NCBI GenBank assembly: GCA_900239685.1
Contig: OENT01000165.1
Coordinates: 62,001 to 126,000 of the forward strand
Origin: Rotaria macrura
Lineage: Eukaryota > Rotifera > Eurotatoria > Philodinida > Philodinidae
DNA: 64,000 nucleotides
Direction of reading: 5' to 3'
Position 1 is the stretch's first letter. Every line of letters begins with the position of its first letter. The notes below the pieces were generated by a model. The model saw nothing but the letters and a program-made list of their open reading frames with translations, was not told the DNA's origin and made no database searches. Made by a program: the position numbers and the translations under genes. This document shows, piece by piece, positions 25,946-46,431 of the stretch.

Positions 25946-26846
25946 CAGCAGCAGTAGTAGTAGTGATAGTCGAACTTGAAGTTGAGCTTTCAGTACTGGT
26001 AGTAGTGCTGGTACTACTGCTAGTGCTAGTGCTAGTGCTAGTAGTTGCTATTGTTGTTGCTGCGGACATTGTTGTGATTGTCGTTGTCTTTGTTGTCACT
26101 GTTATAGGGATGATATGAATAGTTGAAGCATCTGCCGGTGTTGTTGTTGGTGGTACAGTTGAATTGAAAAGAATATCAAGGGCTAAGTTTAATCGTGGCT
26201 GAGATGGTGCTTGTTGAAATCGTTGACATGTTGATAGATCTTGATTGCACATTGGTCGTTGACATGTACATTGAGTTTGATTGTTTTGCTCACGTTCACC
26301 AAATGTTAAACATTCATAATGATACATAGAATTAAATTCAGTACGTATACGACAACTACGACATTTATGACGAATTTCAAGCGGATGTAGAGTAGAGTTT
26401 GAACCATGATAGCATGCAAAATGACGCTTCGACGTTACTTCATATATACATCGTTGAATATTTGAATTACATTGATTGGAATTACAGTAACAATGTGTTT
26501 GATCGTAACCATATAATGGACCATTTAATTCTCGAGCACATTTTTGATGAATAACTGTATCGACATTGCGTCGTCGACGACGTCTTGCTTCACCAAATAA
26601 AAACAATTCTTCTAATGATGGTTCAGCATACGATGCAAACATAGCTTTTGATAAAATTGTACTCTTTGTTGTCGTACTAGTTGTTAGTAAAGTTGCCGGA
26701 GCAATAAAGATGATACATGCTCGACAATTTTCGATTGTTTGAAAAGATCCATTGATATCTTCATTACAACGTATACTCATTGCAGTGATGATGTTGATTG
26801 ATAAAATAATCAGCAACGAAAACCAATTTGACAACATGTGAATCAT
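25524..26846 (-). CDS. Secreted or membrane-anchored Cys-rich protein with mucin-like Thr stalk
   Basis: Single open exon, 440 aa. Residues 1-24 form a signal peptide (a second Met lies at position 4). Two cysteine modules share the spacing C..CxxC..C..CxC-x4-C: Cys27, 41, 44, 103, 119, 121, 126 and Cys145, 162, 165, 179, 193, 195, 200, with Cys133 and Cys207 after each. Module 2 has an extra Cys. The C-terminal CxC-x4-CN recalls three-finger/Ly6-like or nematode ET-type domains, but I cannot assign it. Module 1 holds an insert with six consecutive Arg (88-93), a strong furin-type site. A Thr/Ser stalk (about 225-360) is encoded by ACT triplet repeats and ends in a hydrophobic tail (YYLSSSFVLIFTLCQSFFSF). 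That tail suits a GPI signal or a membrane anchor. Probably a surface glycoprotein; its ligand is unknown. Confidence 0.8.
25846..26045. repeat. Triplet and 12-bp repeats coding the Thr-rich stalk
   Basis: A pure TAG/GTA run (about 25886-25944) is ACT (Thr) in the coding strand. It is flanked by two or three copies of a 12-bp unit (CTCATAGGGCTA) encoding Met-Ser-Ser-Pro, and by GTGCTA repeats. Its length is likely to vary between individuals. Confidence 0.85.
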
Positions 26847-34587
<7,741 letters not shown>

Positions 34588-37500
34588 TATGATGATGCTT
34601 GTTACCCATTATCGTTCGTTTTTTTTTGCTTTTTTTTCTTTTATTTTTTTCTCTCCGTTTTTTCTTCTCTCTTTGCGTATATGTATGTATGTATGTGTGC
34701 ATACAGCTCAAGGTTTTTATTGCCTATTGCTGGTATTGCTGCTAGATATACTACAACATCAACAACAAAAACAATAACTATAACTACAACTACTACTATC
34801 ACTTCATTGCGGATAAACAACAAACAACGAAGGCTTTCTTTCTTTCATGCGTGTTCTCTTCTATTTTATTCTTTCATCGTGCGCGTGTGTATAGGAAAAA
34901 CAAAAGATTGTTGTTTTGTTGTTAGGCCTTACAATAAGATGATGATACTGTCGACTTTCGGATCGTTGTTTTGTTGCAACCGCACGATTTCTTCTTTCTT
35001 TTTCTTTCTTTTTTATTCTTATCGATGCTCTTCCGTGTGTATGTCTGTGGGTGTATTATGCACTCCTTTTTTTCCTCTATTTTATGCTCTCTATTTTTCT
35101 TCGTCCTGTATGATAGACACAGACACAACACAAAAAGAGAAAAAATATGGATTTTTTTCTTTTTTGCATTTGTATTTTTTTTTGTTCTCTTTGTATACGA
35201 CAAACGCACATAAATACGCACAAATAGAGAATAATGTTTTTCCTTCTATTTTTCATGGAAAAAGTATTTGAATTCATGAATGCAATCTGTTCTTATATTC
35301 GATAAAAGGGATTGAAGAGAAGATGGTTGATTCACAAGCATGATTTGAAAGTTGAAGACAGATTGAATCAATAGCCTACGAACTAGAACGTAGCATTCTA
35401 GTGAGAAATGTATTCATATCACACGTATTTATAATATGCTAAAAACGATTTGTGCATTCAAAATCAATCATGCTGAAAATTTTAACTGATTTTCTCAGAT
35501 GATAATTTATTGAACATTATGTTTCATTTAACGTGATATTATTATCAAAGCACATTTTTGTATGTTCTCAGGAAGTTCTATACATATAATTTTTTTTGGG
35601 GGGAAGGACGGGTTGATGATGGTAGTGGTAAAAGGCATCAAGCCTATCTATTATCTTTCTACACACTCGTTGATGTCAGATTAATAACAAAGTATAATAA
35701 AAAATTGACAGTCAGAACCGGACGCTATTCTTTGAGAAAAAATGATAAGTTCCGGCTTCATTTCCATTCTCAAATAGACAAACTTCTCTTCGAAACCTAC
35801 TGTCGACGTCCAATCGATATTTGATAAAATAAATTTTTGGAATTCATGGAAAGAAGTAATTTGAAAACGTTTCGAAAAACTATCTAATCTTCATATGACA
35901 TAACGTAATGACTACAATGTCAAACTCAATAATTGTGACTGTAAGGAGAGACACTTCAAAGTCTTTAGTTTCTATCGATTTTGAAGATGCTATTGCGAAG
36001 TGTCGAACAGCTGCAAAGTAGAAAAGTAACAATTTTATTGATATAAAAACTATGAATAGTTAAAATACTTTTTATAGTTTTCAAAAAAAACAATTACATT
36101 ATTGGTGGAGCAACTATAATTAAAATGAACATTGCCCGCTCTTTCTTTTTAATATTCTTTTTTCTTTAGAAAGTAAAAGGTAAGAATATTTTAACTAAAT
36201 TTAGAACGTCACTATTTTTCGAATAAAAGTTTGAAAATTATTATTCTTTACGTGAAGCTAACGATTCATTGATGTAAACTAACAATCACATTAATCAACA
36301 TGAATGAATAAAATAGTAGTAATTGATTTTCCTATTATTTGCAACAAATTAAGTGTATAGTTTGACTTATAAAAATACGCATGACACAAAAGAAAGAAAT
36401 ATTCTACTGTAAACATGATTGAATCTATTCTTTAACATAGAGCAGTAGCTAAAAATCTTTGACAATTTACGAACATTTTTCATTGAAATCAAAAAGATGC
36501 ATTCTTGATAAGGAGATAGAAAAAAAATGTAAAGTATTTGTACGATATTAAACTGGATGTCGACGTTTAGTGTAAGAAGATTTAATTGGCAATAGTTGAG
36601 AAAATAATAAATATCGCATTAGAGATAAAATTAGTATCTAAGAAAAATTGAATATGAAAAAAAAAATAATCTTTTGAAATTACACTGTCAATGAATGGCA
36701 TAGATTGGAAAAGAATGTCTACGTTGATGAAATCATCAATTTTTACTGAAATCACTAGGATTACAATTCTTTTCATCTTGAAATAATTTGACAATGTAAT
36801 AAAGCTCATTATATATTCATATTCCCTACTGTGAAAATCGCCTGTATTTAAAAAAAAAAGTTTGCCTGATGAATTTTAGCAATACGTAAAAACTAATGTG
36901 ACATTCACATAATAAGTCTTCTTTTCAAAGCTAACATCATATTATCAAGAGTGTAAGTAGTTAGATTTGGGGAGATAAACTGTTGTTCGTATTGAGCGTT
37001 GTTTTCTCTTAAGAGTGTTGATAGTAATATCATGCTTATGCAACGTGTGAAACTAGCCATCAAATCGAGAACTGTTTATACCAAAAAATCGCAGTGATAA
37101 TTTATACATTAACACAGTTTACTAGTATGAATATAGACTCATTTGAAGAAAATTAGACTTGCTTATTCACATAGATTCATCTTACATACATCGAACTATA
37201 TGACGATCCGTGAAAATGTTCATCTACGTGAATCAAGAAATGCTATTCAATCGTGCTTGAAATTCTTTCAACAGTTCTGATCAAGTAGGATTCACATTTT
37301 TTTCTCTTTAATAGTTATCAACTGCGCATTCCTTCAAAATAGATTTTCATAATCAATACAAAAGTATACAATAAGCTTTAGATAAGAATGAAAATTGTTC
37401 ATCTGTATGAGAAGATGCCTGGAGATAAACTTGTATGAATTCTTCTCAGCTTGTTGTGAAGCATCCAATATCATTTCTGAATACTAGAATTAGAACTTCT

Positions 37501-39342
37501 TAAGATGTGCATGTACTATTCAATCTTCAATTTTCCTGAATGAAGACTAACATCATCGTTTTTAATTAATCTTCACCCGAACACACTGAACTGACAACTT
37601 GGACACTTTTATGTGCCATAATAATCTTCTTATAAGAAAAACAGAAGCTTTTTCACATTATCAGCAGGGATGTTTAAGAAGGCAGCAAAAAGCATTTTGT
37701 ATGCATTTCATTTCTCACTCGTCTTTATCATCTGAATATAAACCATCGACTGCTGAGGTTTTTCTATTATTTCTCATCTATTGAATTTATTCTTCATCCG
37801 ATTCCGTATGTAAGAACTTAGCATCAAAACTAAACTCGATGTGACTGTAAAAAGACAGTCTTTTTCAACCAATAATACAATTAAGGTAATTTATAAAAAT
37901 TTTAAAATCAGATAGTATTCCTTTATATTTTTATTACAGCAATTTAAAATGGCATTAGCTAAGCGGAAAAATTCCTGTCATTTCTCATATCTTTCATTAT
38001 TAAATGAATACAATCAAAAATCATATAGTTCTCAAGAGGCGACATAGCAGGCACTAATATGAAAAAAAAAGAAAATTACGATGATGCATCGAGTAACAGT
38101 ATATATGTATATCTCCATTCAGATTGACAAATCATTTTTTCGCACTATATTGCTTATTTTCTTTTAATATACTGTGTGTGGATAATTATAGAACATATAA
38201 AAAAAAACCTTGGTAACCTTATGCATTCGTATCTTATTATCTTGCCGGAGGAAATAAAATTCAGGAAAAGTTTAAATTTTCCTATATTTTAATTCCACCT
38301 GCGACACACACACATATATATATATATACATGTTTAATCGCTTGCGATGCTCGATAAAGTCGATTAAAAGGTATTTAGGAACTCATTGTGATAGCATTTA
38401 TCGGTGAAGAAGAGGAACACTCAAGCACAACATGTAAAAGTATAACAATTATTCATACTTCTGAGCATTTTTATATGCACGAAAAAGATTGGAAAACGCC
38501 ATCATCTAGTGATCTAGGCTTTCAGAAGAAAAATATTCTTAAAAATCTGGTTGAATATTAGTCATAAGTAACATGCTAAAATCATTGGTTATTCAGTGAA
38601 AAAAAAAGTTGGAACACATTGGAACTAAGATAGAAAATTAGACGAGAAAAATGTAGGTAAGATTACCCTTGAAAGATGAATCTTAACATCTTAAGTGTGC
38701 TATTGTCGATAACCGGTAATAGAATTGTGTCGTTCGCTTAATTGAATAGATTGCCTGACTACATGATAAAGTTTTATTTTTTATTTTTGGAGTACTCATG
38801 AACCGGCAAAAGTCAATGGAAATGGATCTATTTTGTTTTAGTGTATGAGGATAAATTTTGAAACAATAGACATAGTGAAAATCATATTCGGTGTATCACT
38901 CATGTATACATATGACAATCGATTTATATGTAATTCTTCTTTATCCTGCGCGTCAGCAAATCTATTGTATAAACATCTTGCATACAATAGAAATAATTCC
39001 CGTATGTTTTTTTATGCATTTTCTCAGGCAATAGAATTGTTTTTGTGTATTAAAGCTTGAAAATAATATGGAATGAAACGATGACAAAGAGAGGAAAGTA
39101 TTTTGCGTGGGTGTTTGTAGTTTTATTTATATACCGTCGTTTTCATTCATACTTTATTGTTGAATAAAGTATCGAGGGAGTATGTCATCGCAGTAGATTT
39201 GTTAAATAAGAAGGATTGACGTGGTTCACTTTTTTGTGTCCTTAGGGTGAAGAGTCACGCTATACTCTAATCATGTATTTTTCGATCTCAACCTTATAAT
39301 AAAATCTAGAATGTCACGTCGTACATTTACATTTCGTTTTAG
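34588..39342. other. Junctophilin 3' region and 4 kb gene-free interval
   Basis: The first 700 bp are T-rich with CA and ACT microsatellites, probably 3' UTR. No convincing AATAAA lies close to the stop; the nearest clear one is at 35828-35833. The rest is AT-rich without supported genes. An upstream exon of the GPCR at 39343 may be hidden here, but I could not identify one. Confidence 0.5.
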
Positions 39343-40485
39343 ATGCGGTTTCTTGAACGTGTGCGTACCATAGCGATATTGTGTTTGACCGTATTTGGAT
39401 GTACGGGAAATATTTTAACACTAGCTATTGTTAACCAACATTTTTTTCGAAAAACAGCTTCAGCTGTTTTTATATCAGCTTTATCAGTTGCTGATTGCAT
39501 TGTATTATGTTTACAAAGTTTTCAAATTGTAACAAAACTTCATCCGCAAGTAACATCATATGATTGCGTTGTTTTCTTTTTTATGGATGTATTTCGTCTT
39601 TTATCTGTTTGGATTGTTTGTATCATTAATATTGAACGTTGTTCGTTGGTATTCAACCCATGCCGTATGCCACGACTAAGAAGTAGCACTAAATCACGTA
39701 TACTTGTGATAATTCTATTTACTATTTCGATACTAATATTTGGTCATTATGCGAAGCACATGCATATTGAATACGTTTACCATACTAATCAAACCATGAA
39801 GGTACGTTCGTTTTGTGCATTTAAACCAAATTTTCATCGTTTAACATGGGAGTGTATAAGATCTGGTTTAACATATTGGTTTACTGTACCACTATGTATT
39901 ATTTGTAATATTATTATAATTCAACGTCTTCATCGAGCGTCACGTATTGAGCGTACGTTAAACAATCAAAATGCAGGAAACAATCATCGAATCAGTAGTT
40001 CTAGATTAGATCTATCAAGTAAACAACGGCAATTAACAGCGATGCTTGTTACATCATCGATGTGTTTCGTATTAACAGCAACACCATCAACAATACATAC
40101 AACGTATATATTGATCACGCGTAAATTAAATAATGTTCAATATGCTATACATATACTGACAAATATTTTACTTCACTTTCATCATGCATCAAATTTTCTA
40201 GCTTTTATATTTTCATGCGCACGCTTTCGAACTGAACTGCTTAATTTATTTCGTCGGTTTTCTCCATGTCAGATTTACATGAAGCGGTATAAACGTTCGA
40301 TACCAAATGCAGAACAGAATCCTATCTATTCAACGAAACAACAAAAAACGGGACTGAAGTTACTGACAACACGATCAAAAGAACAAAAACGAAATTTTCA
40401 ACCGGAATATCATAAGGGAATCGTTATACTTGCAACGAATAATTTGAAACAACCTCGTCGACAGAGCATGTTACCATTCATATAA
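39343..40485 (+). CDS. Class A (rhodopsin-like) orphan GPCR, peptide-receptor type
   Basis: 380 aa in one exon with seven hydrophobic segments. Class A landmarks: Asn23 (TM1, GN), Asp51 (TM2, SVAD), and Cys75 before TM3 paired with Cys158 in loop 2. Glu98-Arg99-Cys100 stands in place of DRY, Pro183 is in TM5 and Pro248 in TM6 (ATP). TM7 reads ASNFLAFIFSCARFR instead of NPxxY, a variant common in invertebrate peptide receptors. A basic helix 8 (FRTELLNLFRR) and tail follow. The extracellular N-terminus has only about 8 residues, and the ATG directly follows TTTTAG, a good splice acceptor. An upstream exon coding the N-terminus, or a 5' UTR intron, is therefore likely. The ligand cannot be assigned. 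Confidence 0.88.
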   Translation: MRFLERVRTIAILCLTVFGCTGNILTLAIVNQHFFRKTASAVFISALSVADCIVLCLQSFQIVTKLHPQVTSYDCVVFFFMDVFRLLSVWIVCIINIERCSLVFNPCRMPRLRSSTKSRILVIILFTISILIFGHYAKHMHIEYVYHTNQTMKVRSFCAFKPNFHRLTWECIRSGLTYWFTVPLCIICNIIIIQRLHRASRIERTLNNQNAGNNHRISSSRLDLSSKQRQLTAMLVTSSMCFVLTATPSTIHTTYILITRKLNNVQYAIHILTNILLHFHHASNFLAFIFSCARFRTELLNLFRRFSPCQIYMKRYKRSIPNAEQNPIYSTKQQKTGLKLLTTRSKEQKRNFQPEYHKGIVILATNNLKQPRRQSMLPFI

Positions 40486-40767
40486 AAGTATTTTACTTTC
40501 TCGAAATTTTCATTAATATTTCAAAAGGAACACAAAGTACATTCATGATTCTTATAATCGTAAAACGAAAACAAGTTATTTTCTACCAACCAACGTATCT
40601 CTTTCCTTTTTTACGTCTTCACATCAACTATCTCACGTTGTAATATATAAACACAAAGTTCATAAGCCAAATGCGCACCCATTATTTATCACTTTACTAT
40701 ATATAATATCCTATAGCTCCGGGATATTCTAATTAAAAAGAACTCTTTTTGCGTGTATCAATGAAAC

Positions 40768-40773
40768 AATAAA
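40768..40773 (+). promoter_or_regulatory. Polyadenylation signal of the GPCR gene
   Basis: AATAAA 283 bp after the stop. Confidence 0.4.
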
Positions 40774-41683
40774 GAGTGCACTTGGATACAGTTATCATTC
40801 ATTACATTCAGAGAAGATTGTCATGTTTCAGAAGTAAGAAATAATACATTATGCATTCATTTGAAACCATGAAAATGTCAGGGAAAATTATGTACTATTG
40901 ATTAAAATCAAGTTCGTTCACGTATATTAGAGATCATAAAAGAAGATCCATTTATCTCATGATTCTTCTTTCTTTATTTGTAAAATAATCTATTAATTGA
41001 AGAATTCATAATGCTTTTGTCTTAATGCAATTCGACACTGAACACAATTAAGATGCAACCGTTTCATGACATTCTACGATGAATTAGTAGAATTGACTTT
41101 TAATTTTGATGAAGTTTAATTGAATGTGTTAATGGCTTGTTTAATTGTAAAAAGAAAATGATGACTGCAAAATTGATTTTCAGCATCAATGAGTCAAGAA
41201 AAACCATAAAAAACACATTTTCTTGTGCTCAAAACTGAAAATTCATGTTATACAGTGTTCGTTTTCTTTCAAAAATGAAAAACTTTGAAATATATATTAG
41301 TATACAACAAGAAATCAAACTGTATTCATTTTCAATTTAGTCTAAACAATAGATAATTGAAATTCTGTTTTATTTGCTAACCTTTTCCTCTTCCCATAAC
41401 TTTATCGAATTTAACGTCGCCAATAGATTCGTTATCTATTTTTCGAATTTTTATCGATCGAGGTCAACGCTTACACACGTGGTCGTGTTTGTATTGTATC
41501 ATCTCGATCGTACGACTGACGCCATTTCAATTCTCGTTCACGGACGTCTATTTCTGCAGATAATAATGAAAAAATAAGTTGCCTAATTTTCTGAATAGAA
41601 ATAGAATCTAACTGACAAACATTTTATCTATCGATTCATTTCATCTTGTTGAATTTCACATTGCGCACATTCACACGTACACG
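40774..41683. other. Intergenic GPCR to H1
   Basis: About 0.9 kb of AT-rich sequence. The frame at 41374-41577 shows no family resemblance. Nothing else seen. Confidence 0.6.
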
Positions 41684-41690
41684 TATATAA
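41684..41690 (+). promoter_or_regulatory. Candidate TATA box of H1
   Basis: TATATAA 35 bp before the H1 start codon, after CACACGTACACG. If used, the 5' UTR would be only about 10 nt. Confidence 0.35.
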
Positions 41691-41724
41691 ACACCATATT
41701 ATTTTGTATCTATCCTAACCGATC

Positions 41725-42838
41725 ATGGCATCATCTCGTAATTCATCGAGCAAGACAAAACCATCAAGTTCTTCATTGAAGAAAAGTAAACTCGGATCAC
41801 CAATGAAAAGCAAAGCTTCATCATCGCATGCTGCGAAATCTCCAAAAAAGTCAAATATGAAAAGCACGAATCGACGAACTGGTACACCATCATCGCACCC
41901 AACTTATCAACGAATGGTCACGGAAACACTTAAAGCAGTAAATCATTTTCATAGTTTATTTAGATTCGAATCAATAGAAGACTTGCTTTTTTAATTTTAT
42001 TTAGCTTAATTCACGTACAGGTTCCTCTCGATCGAAAATTCTGAATCACATAAAAAACACCTATGGAATCGAAAGCAGTAAAACTGCTAATGTAAGTTAA
42101 ACGTGAAATAATTCAATGATTCTCTTTAGTATGAAAATTATTCTATTTTAGAATAGTCTGCGTTCTGCAATTGAAGCCCTTCTTGAAGAAAGTATTATTT
42201 CACTTGCGAAAGGTAAATTTTCTATTTCATGTTTTTCATATATCTACAGTACGGTTCAAAATAGGTACCGGAATTATTAATGGTTATTACAAAATAACAC
42301 GTAAAGGAAAAAATCGAAATAAGAAACGATCATCATCCTCGGTAACTCCTGTTGTTTGTCAGACAATGTTCGATCTATTTCAATGTTTTCTCTGTTTCAC
42401 TTTTATTCAAGAAAAAGAATGAACAAAGATCATCGTCGGGACACGAAAATGACAATCATCATAAGAAGTCTGCTAGTCAATCTCCCTCAAAGTCTTCAGG
42501 GAATGATAAAGAAAGTAACGTCGATCGTCGTAAAAATAAGAAAACATCACAGCATCGACCTAAATCACCAAATAAAACAGATAATCAACAAGTACGAAAA
42601 CGTGGACGCCCTAAAGGTAGCGTTACACCAAATGTTTTGAAAGCAGTGAAAATGAATCAAAAAACAGAAAAACAAGCCAAACCTTCGAAACAACCATCAA
42701 AAGCATATCGTAAGTAAAAATATTTTCATAATCAAAAAACGTGACTTGTATTCTGATATAGATGATGCTCATGCTTCATCGCCAGTTAAAAAGACCCAAA
42801 AATCTACAGGTGGACATAACAAAAAAGCAAGCAAATGA
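41725..42838 (+). CDS. H1: Linker histone H1 with AT-hook
   Basis: Six exons: 41725-41937, 42005-42091, 42152-42212, 42265-42341, 42412-42709, 42762-42838; 270 aa, phases closed. The N-tail is Ser/Lys-rich. The globular winged helix (about 58-135) starts HPTYQRMVTETLKAL, continues GSSRSKILNHIKNTYGI and SLRSAIEALLEESI, and ends GTGIINGYYKI, all H1/H5 landmarks. The tail is Lys/Ser-rich with SPxK-type sites and an AT-hook core, RGRPK at 210-214. H1 binds linker DNA at the nucleosome. Five introns and a distant AATAAA (43173-43178) suggest a polyadenylated replacement-type H1 rather than a replication-dependent one. I saw no histone stem-loop after the stop. Confidence 0.93.
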
Positions 42839-43172
42839 TCGGAATGAAAGTTTTTCTAAATAGTTTCTTTTTGTTTGTACATACGTATCCGATGATAACG
42901 TGTCGAACTATTTCTTTTTGCTGTGTACTTTATTATCTTTCCTCTTCGAAACATTATTTATTTTCTATTGTATTCAATATATACATCGAAGCTATCGATT
43001 TTCGGAACTCTATATAGATATACATATATATATTTTGTTCTTTTCTACTTACACCAATTAATCTTGATGAGCAGTGTGCCTCTTTTTTTTTCTTTTCGAT
43101 ACATTATTGAACTTTTTTCTTGAGTGTGTTACTCGATTTTAACGATGGGAGTAAGGAAAAAATTAAAACGAT

Positions 43173-43178
43173 AATAAA
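43173..43178 (+). promoter_or_regulatory. Candidate H1 polyadenylation signal
   Basis: AATAAA about 335 bp after the H1 stop. Confidence 0.35.
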
Positions 43179-46100
43179 CACGATGGATAAAAACAGCAAA
43201 AGTAACGGCTTTCTTTTAATATAAATTAAACAAACTTTCATCAGGTATCTCATGTTATTCATACTTCATGATAGATGAAAGCAGCCGAAAATAATGAGTA
43301 TTTTTTTAGGAGACAAAACTTTTTTTTATATACATGTAGTAGTACAGTCAATCAAATTTTCGACATGTATTTATTGCTTCAATTTGTTTACCTTTGAAGT
43401 ACTGCTACATCGGCTAGTAGACCGTTCTAGTGCGGTCAGATCAAGTGAAATTCTTTTATACGGTGCAAATAAAGAGCAATATGTATGATGCTAGAGCGTA
43501 ACAGCAGTGGCACAGTGTTATCTAATTTCGCAAGTACTACAAGAGAGAATCACTCGTGTTGATTCTTTGCAGTCTGTATTATTTCGTGTTTATCAAATCT
43601 TTTCTTTAGCTAGCTTTATAAAGATTTGTCACGAAAGAAATATTGTTTCCGACCTGTTTCTTACCGAACTCTTTAAGTAACTGTAAATATCTTTTGTCCA
43701 ACGTATCACTCAAGAAGGCATGTATGTCAATACATGTTGTAGTGAATATTTAACTTTTTAAATATAGAAGGATCAATAATGAGTCTATAATTACATTTCT
43801 CATCGATGCATAAAATAAATGCTAAACAATGAAGGACGATCGAGGAAGCATTTGGCATTGAATAAATGCTAATCTTCTGAGAGCATTTGAAATGAACAAC
43901 AAGAAAAAGGACGTATGTATGAAGGACAATCAGACAATTGTAGAGTATGTCGGAAGAATATTCACGTTACAATCAGATAATAGAGAGAAGCTCGACAACT
44001 ATGTGAATGATGGTAAATCTAAAATGACAATGTGAATTATGTTCTATCTATATTCGGCATCATCTATCATCATCTATTTCAATCAATCATACAAATTAAT
44101 TCAAAATCATGTCGATATATTTTCAAAAATTTTTTTGAACATGGTTGATTGATCTATCGATGAGTGCATCATTCATGCATACAACTCTTAATCACTAACT
44201 GTAGTTTGATCGCAAATTTTGATCAATGAACCAGTAGGATAATAGTTTTAGGAAAAGAAAAGCTTTGTAGTTTCACAATAATTCATGAGAAAAAGTTCAC
44301 TATAGAAAGAAATGTAAGAAGGATTGCTTCCATTATTTTCATAAACGATGGTAATGATGGACGCGATAGAGTTCACAATGTTTGTAACATGAAAGTAAAA
44401 ATCCTATTGGTAACTCAACCTATGTCATTATTAATCTTTTGATTTTATGGATTGACGAATATCCATTATCACACATTTTGTACACACTTCATATGTTATT
44501 GTGACAAAAAAATAGTAGATTAATTAAATAAATTTATTTATTTAAATAGATGAAAATAAACCACGTTTGTAAGCATTCACTAACATCCACAGAGCATGGA
44601 TATAACTATTTATATAAATAAATAAATCTATTTATCTATCTGGATATATACATACATCCTTAATGAAAGAAGATATGTCAGGTATTATTTCAAAAGAAAG
44701 CATTGATTATTATCCTTGCCAATAATTTAGCACAATCAAGCAAACGAGTCTTCCACTGTATTTCCACTTTTTTTCCTGTTATAAGTACTCATCCATTATG
44801 TTGATTCCAAAAACAACAATGGGAATAACACATTTGCATTATGGCTTTATTTTATTCTGATCATTTTTATTCTTAACTTCATCTTCGTGTTATTGCTTGT
44901 TACACGTACATACGGAATCCTACTTTCTGCTTAGGTCAATCAAGAAACCATTGTACAGACACTTTACTTTCCAATTGAAAGTTTTAGAATACTTCTGTTT
45001 TATGTTAAGTCGTAGTAAAATATGTTGTCTTTTTTCAGTGATATTTAATCATCTCTTAATTACTGTCATAAGAAAAATGTTAAGTAATGTTTCATAGAAA
45101 AATATCCATAGACGGCTACACAAATCGATAAATGCTTCGAACCTCGACTACTTTACCTGATTTACAGTGATATTTTACCATGTCGGTCTCAATAGACACA
45201 ATAATGTGTTCGATTAAAGAAAGGCTTCGCTTTCTTCCACTCAGACACTCATTCGTGCATTGATAAATCAATCACGGCCAGTTTTCATAGTCCTAGTCAT
45301 CATGTTTACATTGAATGCCACTAGAGCATCACTCTGAGTTACAGTTCGCGAGGAGCTAAAATTCGCGTGATAGTGTACATTTTATTGTATCATGCAAAAT
45401 ATTAACAATGCTATTAGAGTTATTGATAGGCTTGTAAATAATCAGACCAATAATACTTCTCTCAACTTGTGATTAGTCGTTGATGAAAAAGAAAAAAAGA
45501 TCGAGTGTCTTTTTCTTGATTATTTTAAACGTTACCGATGTGCCTAAAGCTATTAATAACGCTGACTTAATCAGAACGATGCATTCATGTTGAATTATCA
45601 ATAGTTACCGTAAGACTAGATCGTTACATTACGTCGTTGAGGTGTATTTTTATGTTGCTCATTCGGATGACGATGAGAGTAAAAAATTATGATCAGCAGC
45701 TGAAGAGAAGAACACATATCTTGAAGAAAATATAAAGGAGGACGGAGCAAAACAGTAAACAACCAAATATTTCTTGAATGAAGCATGAACACTTATTTTT
45801 GAAGCATCTAGTCGTGAACAGAAATAGACTATATCATGATGCGTTAGTAAAATTTTCTAATTGATCAACTATTGTTGATTTCATTTCTGATGTTTTTTGA
45901 TATCAGTAATTTCTGCTACTGATTAATTTTTTGTATTGATGTCTCCGCTACAACACTCCTAAGTGTAGTTCCGATGATCCATGGCATTGAGTAATTAGGG
46001 AGGACCAAATAAGGCAGTGTTGTACGGTGTGTTTCTGATTGATCGGTTGATATGTAAATTCGAGTGATAATATCACTTCGATTTGTCATGTATTGCAACA

Positions 46101-46431
46101 CTCTTTCTGATAAAGTATTGATAGCTAAATATGCAGATTATATAAGTAGTATTTAAGGTAAAAATTATGGCGTGCATTAAAAAGTTATCAGATAACAACA
46201 CTCTTGACAATTGACAGATTTTTTATTGAAACGGTTGTGTACTCCTTTGTTATAAGAATAATCAAAACGATGACTGACAGAAGGTTGATTCAAAATAGTA
46301 TAGCATAGTTCAACGTGATTTTCACGAGTTGTATCTAGCATTGATGAATGAATTGTATCGAAGCATGACACATACTTACTATTTTACGTATCAGAAAATT
46401 TAGAATGTGAAATAGATCAGCAATCTAAATA

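Noticed and set aside
25771-26118. Plus-strand Val-rich 115-codon frame
   Set aside because: Antisense of the Thr-rich stalk of the mucin-like gene.
34589-35277. Frames up to 196 codons after junctophilin
   Set aside because: T-rich 3' region giving Phe/Ser/Tyr-rich translations in several frames on both strands.
43890-44028. Short frame with a faint gag-like feel
   Set aside because: Too short and no protease, reverse transcriptase or terminal repeats nearby; I found no supportable retroelement fossil in the window.
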